A stretch of 64,000 bases of DNA from Pseudonocardia endophytica (GTDB taxonomy: Bacteria > Actinomycetota > Actinomycetes > Mycobacteriales > Pseudonocardiaceae). Shown here in pieces: positions 49,842 through 56,248 of this stretch. Made by a program: the position numbers and the translations under genes. Location: NCBI RefSeq assembly GCF_004339565.1, contig NZ_SMFZ01000002.1, positions 3,410,001 through 3,474,000 on the forward strand. The letters run 5' to 3'. Below the pieces are notes generated by a model. It saw only the letters and a list, made by a program, of their open reading frames with translations, was not told the origin of the DNA and did no database searches. Position 1 is the stretch's first letter, and every line of letters begins with the position of its first letter.

Positions 49842-50783
49842 TCAGGCGTGGGCCAGAAGTCGCACGTGGGTTCCGGAATCATCCCGCCAGACGTGCAGGG
49901 CGTCGCAGAGCTGGCGTGCGATCCACGTCCCTCGCCCCCGCGGCTGCGACGGGTGCGGCGGCGCGAGGCCGATCAGCGGCAGTCCGAGGTCGCCCTCGTC
50001 GTGCAGCTCGCAGACGAGCTCGTCGGGCGACGCCCAGACGAACAGCTCGGCCTGCGCGGACCCGTGTTCGACGGCGTTCGTCGCGATCTCGTTGACGGCC
50101 AGTACCAGGTCCTCGGCCCGCTCCCGGTCGAGACGGCTCTCGCGCACCGCGTCCTCGACCGCACGGCGCACCCGGCTGAGCTCGAACGTGTTGTAGCGCA
50201 GGAAGATGTCCGGCGGACCGAGCACGTAGGGCGCCGCCACCGGCATGCTCGCGAACACCTCCGCCGGGGTGCGGTGGTCCGGGTTCGGCACGAGCTCCGC
50301 CCCGTACAGCAGCAGCGGGTGGTTCGCGTTGGCGGCGTCCGAGACGACGCGGTGCAGCGGCAGCTGCGGGTACGCGCAGACCTGGGTCACCGGCAGTGTG
50401 CCGAGCGAGATGTTCAGCGCGGCCTCGTGCTCGGTCCAGTAACTGCCGTCCGGCCCGTCGAGATCCGCGTCGTGCTCGGCGAGCACGACGATCTCCTGGC
50501 CGGCCGAGGTCATCGCGCGCAGCTCCCGGGCCCGCCACGCGGCGACGGTCTGACCGGACTCGCGCGCGGCGCGGGTGAGCGGTGTGAGCGACGTGACGGC
50601 GTCGCTCCCGACGTGCTCGCGCAGCCCGGCCTCGACCTCGTCGGAGACCGCGAGCGCGAGCCGGCCGCCGCGGTCGCGGACGGCACAGGCGAGCGGCAGC
50701 ATCCGGGACACCGCGTCCTGCGGCCCGTCGTGCAGCACCAGGCCGTGCCGGAACCGTGGCGTACGGGCCTCGTTGACCCTCAT
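49842..50783 (-). CDS. MEDS-HATPase anti-sigma regulatory kinase (RsbA-like)
   Basis: A 313-residue protein: an N-terminal MEDS sensory domain (about 1-170, HGLVLHDGPQDAVSRMLPLACAVRDRGG) and a C-terminal RsbW-type ATPase domain with the N box LVLAVNEIATNAVEHG (near residue 240) and a Gly-rich end QPRGRGTWIARQLCD. Such proteins phosphorylate STAS antagonists and hold sigma factors in stress-response partner switching. The gene begins 7 bases after the MEDS-STAS stop, so they are one operon. No sigma factor gene is adjacent. Confidence 0.85.
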   Translation of the reverse strand: MRVNEARTPRFRHGLVLHDGPQDAVSRMLPLACAVRDRGGRLALAVSDEVEAGLREHVGSDAVTSLTPLTRAARESGQTVAAWRARELRAMTSAGQEIVVLAEHDADLDGPDGSYWTEHEAALNISLGTLPVTQVCAYPQLPLHRVVSDAANANHPLLLYGAELVPNPDHRTPAEVFASMPVAAPYVLGPPDIFLRYNTFELSRVRRAVEDAVRESRLDRERAEDLVLAVNEIATNAVEHGSAQAELFVWASPDELVCELHDEGDLGLPLIGLAPPHPSQPRGRGTWIARQLCDALHVWRDDSGTHVRLLAHA

Positions 50784-50790
50784 CGTGCCC

Positions 50791-51747
50791 TCACGACGCC
50801 ATGTCCGTCTCGGATGTCTCGGACGTCTCGGGCACCTCGGAGGTCTCGGACACCTCGGAGGTCTCGGATGCCTCCGCCGTGTCGGCGGTGACCTCCAGCT
50901 GGGAGGCGAACGGGGCGCCGCACCGGTCGAGGATGCGCTGTACCCGTGGCCGGACGCGGTGCAGCACGAGGCGGTGGGTGGCCGGGAACATCTCGGCCGC
51001 GTGCACCAGCCCCACGGCCGTCGCGACGTCGATGAACCGCACCGACGCCATGTCCAGCACGACCTCGGGCGGTACGTCCGGGGATCGCAGCGACCTGTCC
51101 AGTGAGGACTGCAGCAGGGTGGTGATCTTGGGCCGGTTGCTGTGGTCGATCTCGCCTGCCAGGCGGGCCGACGCGACGCCGGTGCGCACGATGCGCATCA
51201 GCCCGTCGTCGTAGGCGCCGACCGGGGCCAGGTGGTCCCGGTGCAGCGCACGCATGATCTCGATCTGCTCGGAGCTGTAGTGCCCGTGGTCGTAGGTGCA
51301 CAGCGCCGTCAGGCGGTTCTCCTGCAACAGGCGGTCCAGCAGCCCGTCGAACTCGGGCAGGGTGGCGGACGCGCCGGGAGCGAGCGACGAGTGCATCTGG
51401 CCGGTGAGCCGAGCGCCGCGGTAGCCCTCGCGCAGCGCGTCGGTGACGGTGTCGGTCACCCCGCGGTAGAGCTGGCCCAACGGGGTGCGGAACGTCGCGT
51501 GCGTCGTCTGCTCGGGCACGATGGTCAGCTGGCCGCTGCTGAGCGGCCCGTCGACCGCGGCGCCGTCGTCGGAGAGCCTCCGCAGCATCGCGTCGGCCGC
51601 GCCGTCGTCGTCGTAGTAGAAGATCTTCTCGTTGCGGTCGAGACCCTCCGCGACGAACTGGGCGGACAGCTCGCTGAGATGCTCCTCGCTGTCCGGGATC
51701 GCGCACACGTGATCTCCGGATGACAGGTCATCCGCAAGCTTGATCAC
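50791..51747 (-). CDS. MEDS-STAS anti-anti-sigma-type protein
   Basis: A 318-residue protein: MEDS domain (residues about 1-175, SGDHVCAIPDSEEHLSELSAQFVAEGL ... KIFYYDDD), then a STAS domain (about 200-290) with VVLDMASVRFIDVATAVGL, where Thr in DVAT stands at the usual phospho-Ser site region. The tail (about 292-318) is a Ser-Glu-Thr/Val repeat coded by a 9-base tandem repeat. It probably senses a ligand through MEDS and is phosphorylated by the kinase encoded next. Start GTG 51747. Confidence 0.83.
   Translation of the reverse strand: MIKLADDLSSGDHVCAIPDSEEHLSELSAQFVAEGLDRNEKIFYYDDDGAADAMLRRLSDDGAAVDGPLSSGQLTIVPEQTTHATFRTPLGQLYRGVTDTVTDALREGYRGARLTGQMHSSLAPGASATLPEFDGLLDRLLQENRLTALCTYDHGHYSSEQIEIMRALHRDHLAPVGAYDDGLMRIVRTGVASARLAGEIDHSNRPKITTLLQSSLDRSLRSPDVPPEVVLDMASVRFIDVATAVGLVHAAEMFPATHRLVLHRVRPRVQRILDRCGAPFASQLEVTADTAEASETSEVSETSEVPETSETSETDMAS
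50807..50878. repeat. 9-base tandem repeat coding a SE(T/V) tail
   Basis: Eight imperfect copies of a 9-base unit close to GTCTCGGAN (minus-strand codons for Ser, Glu, Thr/Val) at the 3' end of the MEDS-STAS gene. Units are in frame, so copy-number change would lengthen or shorten the acidic tail without a frameshift. Confidence 0.75.
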
Positions 51748-51957
51748 GTGGTCACGACACCAATCCGGGACCTGGGACGTCCCGCGTCAGCACGCTACGT
51801 CCAGGTGGCCCGCACGAGCCGTCCGTCGCGCCGAAGCGACAACGTACCGCGCCGAGCGGGTGCACGAACGGCCACGTCGCGGCGCCGACCCGGTGACGGG
51901 GACGATCGTCCGTCCGCCGAACGGGCGATCACAGCCGCCGACGTGTACCCGTCCGGA

Positions 51958-52467
51958 TCAGGAACCGGTGGTCACCGACACGTCGAGGTTCGCACTGCCC
52001 TTGATCGTCTGCAGCACGACGCAGTAGCGCTCGGTCAGCTTGATCAGCGACGCGACCTGGTCCTCGGCGGCGTCCGTGTCGATCGCGAACGTCAGGCGGA
52101 TGTCGCGGAACCCGACCGGCGCGTCCTTCGCGACGCCCAACGTGCCGCGGAAGTCGAGGTCGCCCTCGGCCCTGACCTTGCCGGACACGTTCAGCTCCAT
52201 CGACGTCGCGACGGCCCGCATCGTGACCCCCGCGCAGGCGACGAGCGCCTCCAGCAGCATGTCGCCCGAGCAGAGCTGGGTGCCGTCACCGCCGGTCGCC
52301 GGGTGCAGCCCGGCCTCGGCCAGCGCGCTGCCGGTGCTGACCTTGCAGGCCACGCCGCTGCCGTCCAGCTCGCCGTCCGCGTGGAGCGTGACGACGGCGG
52401 ACTCCGGGTCGTCCTTGTACTGCTGCTTGAGCGGGCCCTGAACGTCGCGCAGCGAGGTCGTATCCAT
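51958..52467 (-). CDS. OsmC-family peroxide-reducing protein
   Basis: A 169-residue OsmC/Ohr-fold protein. The two reactive cysteines are visible in LVACAGVTMRAVA (near residue 78) and ERYCVVLQTI (near 147), so thiol peroxidase activity is likely. ATG 52467 is chosen (AGGA upstream); ATG 52476 is the alternative. It is divergent from the phosphatidyltransferase gene by 55 bases. The 210 bases between it and the MEDS operon start hold nothing I can name. Confidence 0.87.
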   Translation of the reverse strand: MDTTSLRDVQGPLKQQYKDDPESAVVTLHADGELDGSGVACKVSTGSALAEAGLHPATGGDGTQLCSGDMLLEALVACAGVTMRAVATSMELNVSGKVRAEGDLDFRGTLGVAKDAPVGFRDIRLTFAIDTDAAEDQVASLIKLTERYCVVLQTIKGSANLDVSVTTGS

Positions 52468-52522
52468 GACCGGCATCCTGACGGCCGGGCAGCCGAAAAG
52501 CACGTCGGAGTAGCCTCCCGCC

Positions 52523-53131
52523 GTGACGGTCGAGGAGCCCGTGCGGGACCGGTGGGTCACCGTCCCCAACGCGCTGAGCGTGCTGCGCCTGCTCGGCGTC
52601 CCGCTGTTCCTCTGGCTGATGCTCGGGCCGCAGGCCGACGGGTGGGCGGTCGCCGTGCTCGCGGCCGGCGGGATCAGCGACTGGCTCGACGGCAAGCTCG
52701 CCCGGTTGCTGAACCAGTACAGCCGGCTCGGCGCCGTGCTCGACCCGGCCGTCGACCGCCTCTACATCCTGGCCGCGCTCGTCGGCCTCGGGCTGCGCGA
52801 GATCGTCCCCTGGTGGGTGGTCGCCGCCCTGATCGCCCGCGACGTCGTCCTGGCCGTCTGCGTGCTCGTGATGCGCGGCCGCGGGTACGGCCCGTTCGTC
52901 GTCACCTATCTCGGCAAGGCCGCGACGTTCGTGCTGCTCTACGCGTTCCCGCTGCTACTGCTCGGAGACGGTCCCGGCCCCGTCGAGGCGGTCGTGCGGG
53001 CGATCGCGGTCGCGTTCGCGGGGTGGGGGACGGCGCTCTACCTGTGGACCGGGGTGCTCTACGTGGCGCAGTTCGTTCTCGCGCTGCGCCGCCCGGTGAC
53101 CCCCTCGGGGGGTCCGGCCGGCGGGGGATAG
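52523..53131 (+). CDS. CDP-alcohol phosphatidyltransferase
   Basis: A 202-residue membrane enzyme with the family signature D-x2-D-G-x2-A-R-x8-G-x3-D-x3-D in SDWLDGKLAR...LGAVLDPAVDR, near residues 52-80, and about five hydrophobic helices. It transfers a phosphatidyl group from CDP-diacylglycerol to an alcohol (phosphatidylglycerol-phosphate or cardiolipin synthesis type). In M. tuberculosis a pgsA gene also stands a few genes before gcvH. GTG 52523. It ends 9 bases before gcvH. Confidence 0.88.
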   Translation: MTVEEPVRDRWVTVPNALSVLRLLGVPLFLWLMLGPQADGWAVAVLAAGGISDWLDGKLARLLNQYSRLGAVLDPAVDRLYILAALVGLGLREIVPWWVVAALIARDVVLAVCVLVMRGRGYGPFVVTYLGKAATFVLLYAFPLLLLGDGPGPVEAVVRAIAVAFAGWGTALYLWTGVLYVAQFVLALRRPVTPSGGPAGGG

Positions 53132-53140
53132 GCTCCCCGC

Positions 53141-53539
53141 GTGAGTTCGGAAATCCCGGCTGATCTTGTCTACACCGAGGCCCACGAGTGGGTCCGGACC
53201 ACCGAGGACGGCATCGTCCGGATCGGTGTCACGGACCATGCCCAGCAGCAGCTGGGCGATGTGGTGTTCGTCCAGTTACCGGACGTGGGTGACACCCTCT
53301 CGGAGGGCGACTCGTTCGGCGAGGTGGAGTCCACGAAATCGGTGTCGGACATCTACGCGCCGGTCGGCGGCGAGGTCGTCGCCGTGAACGAGAGCCTCGA
53401 CAGCACACCGGAGCTCGTGAACTCCTCGCCGTACGGGGACGGGTGGATCGTCGAGATCCGGCTGGCCGACGGCGCGGTCGAGAAGCTCGGCTCGCTGCTC
53501 GACGCCGACGCCTACAAGCAGCTCACCGACGCGTCCTGA
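53141..53539 (+). CDS. gcvH: Glycine cleavage system H protein
   Basis: A 132-residue lipoyl carrier of the glycine cleavage system. The lipoylation Lys is Lys66 in ESTKSVSDIYAP; HEWVRTTEDGIVRIGVTDHAQ and QLGDVVFVQLP precede it. It shuttles the methylamine from GcvP to GcvT. GTG 53141 is 9 bases after the phosphatidyltransferase stop. gcvP is 2.7 kb downstream; no gcvT lies in the window. Confidence 0.95.
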   Translation: MSSEIPADLVYTEAHEWVRTTEDGIVRIGVTDHAQQQLGDVVFVQLPDVGDTLSEGDSFGEVESTKSVSDIYAPVGGEVVAVNESLDSTPELVNSSPYGDGWIVEIRLADGAVEKLGSLLDADAYKQLTDAS

Positions 53540-53675
53540 CGTCGCGCCGACAGGCCGGTCGGGGGGTCGGCACGCACCGGTGCGGACCGGTACGTTCACT
53601 ACTTCGCCGCGACGCCCGCCCCGCCGGGGCAGCACGACCCGACACACCCCGTACACCCCAGGAGGAGTCCCCGAG

Positions 53676-54131
53676 GTGACACCGAACGACCGGCCGGACA
53701 TCCCCCCGGAGCGTCCCCAGGAGTCGACGTCGGTCTTCCGGGCCGACTTCCTCGCCGACGCCGAGAACCCCGCCCAGCAGGAGCAGCCCGTCTCCGGCGT
53801 GGACGGCCTCCCTCCCGGATCGGCGCTGCTGGTCGTCCGGCGCGGGCCGAACGCGGGCTCGCGCTTCCTGCTGGACATCCCGACGACGAGTGCGGGCCGC
53901 CATCCGGACAGCGACATCTTCCTCGACGACGTGACGGTCTCCCGTCGGCACGCGGAGTTCCGCCGTGACGCCGGCGAGTTCGTCGTCGTCGACGTCGGCA
54001 GCCTGAACGGCACCTACGTCAACCGGGAGCCGGTGGACACCGCCGTCCTGGCGAACGGCGACGAGGTGCAGATCGGCAAGTTCCGGCTGGTGTTCCTGAC
54101 CGGTCCGCGCGAGCCCGGGATGGGCGGCTGA
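53676..54131 (+). CDS. garA: FHA-domain metabolic regulator GarA
   Basis: A 151-residue GarA/OdhI-type protein. The N-terminal phospho-switch reads ESTSVFRADF (residues 16-25); the FHA domain has GRHPDSDI, VSRRHAEF and SLNGTYVN. Unphosphorylated GarA inhibits 2-oxoglutarate decarboxylase and glutamate dehydrogenase; PknB and PknG phosphorylate the ETTS motif. Here the first Thr, the PknG site in M. tuberculosis, is Ser17, while Thr18 (PknB site) is kept. GTG 53676 with AGGAGGAG upstream. Place after gcvH is as in mycobacteria. Confidence 0.94.
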   Translation: MTPNDRPDIPPERPQESTSVFRADFLADAENPAQQEQPVSGVDGLPPGSALLVVRRGPNAGSRFLLDIPTTSAGRHPDSDIFLDDVTVSRRHAEFRRDAGEFVVVDVGSLNGTYVNREPVDTAVLANGDEVQIGKFRLVFLTGPREPGMGG

Positions 54132-54353
54132 CCCACGCGGGTCGGGAGCGGGCTCCGGTCGGCGATCCCCGGCAACGGGCCCGTCCGGAGGCGCGCGTCG
54201 CGCCGGTCGTCCGTGTAGCGTCGTCGGCACCCGGTGCGGGGACGAGTCGTGGGGCGGAGGGACGCGGTCGCGGGGCCGGAAACGGGCCGGGCAGTGCATG
54301 CACGTAGTGGGCCGCAGGGGCTGGACGCTGCGGCGAGCTGAGGAGGCGGGCGG

Positions 54354-54827
54354 ATGAGCGAGATGCGCGTCGTGGGTGTGAGGGTCGAACTTCCCGCCAA
54401 CCAGCCGATCCTCCTGTTGCGGGAGACGAACGGCGACCGTTACCTCCCGATCTGGATCGGGTCGGTGGAGGCCACGGCGATCGCGCTGGAGCAGCAGGGC
54501 GTCAAGCCGGCCCGCCCGCTCACGCACGATCTGCTCAAGGACGTGATCGGGGCACTCGGACGCCGCCTCGAGCAGGTGCGGGTGACCGACCTGCAGGAGG
54601 GCACGTTCTACGCGGAACTGATCTTCGACGGCGGTGTCACGGTCTCCGCGCGCCCGAGCGACTCGATCGCGCTGGCGCTGCGCACCGGTGTCCCGGTGCA
54701 CGCGGACGAGAGCGTCCTGTCCGAGGCCGGGCTCGTGATCCCGGACGAGCAGGAGGACGAGGTCGAGAAGTTCCGCGAGTTCCTCGACTCGGTCTCTCCC
54801 GAGGACTTCCGCGGCGCCAAGGGCTGA
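54354..54827 (+). CDS. Bifunctional nuclease family protein (DUF151)
   Basis: A 157-residue BFN-domain protein: ILLLRETNGDRYLPIWIGSVEATAIALEQQG, RPLTHDLLKDVI and RPSDSIALALRTGVPV are typical. Members in plants and bacteria are reported to have nuclease activity, but the role in actinobacteria is unsettled. It corresponds to Rv1829 of M. tuberculosis by position. ATG 54354 has GAGGAGG upstream. The 222-base gap after garA, where M. tuberculosis carries the FtsR-type MerR gene, holds no gene. Confidence 0.9.
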   Translation: MSEMRVVGVRVELPANQPILLLRETNGDRYLPIWIGSVEATAIALEQQGVKPARPLTHDLLKDVIGALGRRLEQVRVTDLQEGTFYAELIFDGGVTVSARPSDSIALALRTGVPVHADESVLSEAGLVIPDEQEDEVEKFREFLDSVSPEDFRGAKG

Positions 54828-54931
54828 CCTCCGCCGCGACCCTGCGTGGCGATGTTCGGCCGAGCAGGTGAGTGGTGGCCCGTGTGGGTGCGAAACGCCC
54901 ACGAGTGGGTCCCCCGCACCGGCGAGCCGCG

Positions 54932-54960
54932 TTGACCGGCCTGGTCAGGCGGCATACGGT
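54932..54960 (+). promoter_or_regulatory. Promoter of the MerR-type gene
   Basis: TTGACC (54932-54937) and TACGGT (54955-54960) are separated by 17 bases, a good housekeeping sigma promoter for an actinobacterium, 65 bases before the MerR GTG. GGTCAG in the spacer could take part in operator binding. Confidence 0.6.
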
Positions 54961-55024
54961 TTCCGGACACCGTCGTGATGTCCGTCGCGACGGGGTGGAC
55001 CGCTCGGCAGGATCGGAGATCTGC

Positions 55025-55600
55025 GTGGACACGCCACCCGAGGGCCCGGGGCAGGGCGAGCTGTTCCCGGACCCGCTGGTCGGTGAGGGGTTCGACGGGG
55101 TCTCGGACCATCTGGTCGGCTTCCGCGGCCCCACCGCGTGCCAGGTCGTCGGGATCACCTACCGGCAGCTGGACTACTGGGCCCGCACCGGGCTCGTCGT
55201 GCCGTCCATCCGCAGCGCCGCCGGATCCGGCAGCCAGCGTCTGTACTCGTTCAAGGACGTCCTCGTCCTCAAGATCGTGAAGCGGCTGCTGGACGCAGGC
55301 GTGTCACTGCAGAACATCCGGATCGCCGTGGACCACCTGCGTCGCCGCGGCATCCGGGATCTCGCCGGCATCACGCTGTTCAGCGACGGGACCACGGTCT
55401 ACGAGTGCACGTCGCCGGAAGAGGTCGTCGACCTCCTGCAGGGCGGTCAGGGCGTGTTCGGGATCGCCGTCTCCGGTGCCATGCGCGAGATCAGCGGCGT
55501 GATCAAGGACTTCCCCGCGGAGCGCGCCGACGGCGGGACCGTCGACGACACGCCGGAGGACGAGCTGGCTCGCCGCCGGGCGCGGCGCGCCATCTCCTGA
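55025..55600 (+). CDS. MerR-family regulator (Rv1830 type)
   Basis: A 191-residue MerR protein: the winged helix GPTACQVVGITYRQLDYWARTGLVVPSIRSAAGS is followed by LYSFKDVLVLKIVKRLLDAGVSLQNIRIAV and a C-terminal effector region (FSDGTTVYECTSPEEVVDLLQGG). This wording is that of Rv1830, the second of the two MerR genes in the M. tuberculosis gcv region. GTG 55025 has GGAG 6 bases upstream. Its gene follows the bifunctional nuclease and precedes the glycine riboswitch region. Confidence 0.9.
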   Translation: MDTPPEGPGQGELFPDPLVGEGFDGVSDHLVGFRGPTACQVVGITYRQLDYWARTGLVVPSIRSAAGSGSQRLYSFKDVLVLKIVKRLLDAGVSLQNIRIAVDHLRRRGIRDLAGITLFSDGTTVYECTSPEEVVDLLQGGQGVFGIAVSGAMREISGVIKDFPAERADGGTVDDTPEDELARRRARRAIS

Positions 55601-55613
55601 GCCCTGCCGACGA

Positions 55614-55913
55614 TCACGCGACGTTCTTGAACGGGTCGTGCTCGGCCAGCAGCTTGTCCATCCGCGCCTGGTCGACCCGGCTCACGACGGTCTGGCTGTC
55701 CTGACGGTCGCGCACGATCTTGGCCAGCGTGAACGCCGACGTCGTCACGTACAGGACGCCGACGGCCAGGAACGCCTTGATCCACGGGTCGGCCGGCAGG
55801 TAGAGGACGCCGATCACGACGGCGGCCAGCGACACGCCGAACGACAGGATCGCCTGGATGTGGAACGCGGCCGTGGTCGATGCGGACGGGGCCTGCGTGC
55901 TCGAGTTCGTCAT
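55614..55913 (-). CDS. YiaA/YiaB-family small membrane protein
   Basis: A 99-residue protein with two membrane helices, AFHIQAILSFGVSLAAVVIGVLYL and WIKAFLAVGVLYVTTSAFTLAKI, typical of the YiaAB two-helix domain, and a charged C-terminal tail. Function unknown. It reads against its neighbours and is convergent to the MerR gene, with 13 bases between stops. ATG 55913. Confidence 0.82.
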   Translation of the reverse strand: MTNSSTQAPSASTTAAFHIQAILSFGVSLAAVVIGVLYLPADPWIKAFLAVGVLYVTTSAFTLAKIVRDRQDSQTVVSRVDQARMDKLLAEHDPFKNVA

Positions 55914-55997
55914 GGCGCAAGCGTGGCGACCCCACTCGGCGATCGGTGCCGTGGAACTACGCAAGTCGCGGTATCCTTCGCCGGGTAGTCGCCGAAC

Positions 55998-56206
55998 CCG
56001 AGCGGGAGAGTCCCAGCGGAGCAGCACGCGCCGGGCGCCGAAGGAGCAAACCCTTCCCGGAATCTCTCAGGCACCCAGGACCGCTCGGGGAAGACGCCTC
56101 TGGAAAGCGACGGGAGCCACGGGGCGCCCGTCCGCCGACGGGGAAAGCCGGAAGCCTCCGGTGAATCTCTCAGGCGCCCGGGTCACGGGCACGGACAGAG
56201 GGGGAG
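55998..56206 (+). ncRNA. Tandem glycine riboswitch
   Basis: Two glycine aptamers in series. The first (about 55998-56105) has GCGGGAGAG, GCCGAAGGAGCAA, AATCTCTCAGGC and ends CTCTGGAAAG; the second (about 56106-56206) has GCCGACGGGGAAA, AATCTCTCAGGC and GGACAGAGGGGG. These conserved blocks and the shared linker define the class. It lies in the leader of gcvP (start 56249) and is expected to raise gcvP expression when glycine is high. TATCCT at 55972 is a possible -10. Confidence 0.93.
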
Positions 56207-56248
56207 GGCCGTAGAAGCCCTGGCCCCGATCTGCCCACCGGAGGCACC

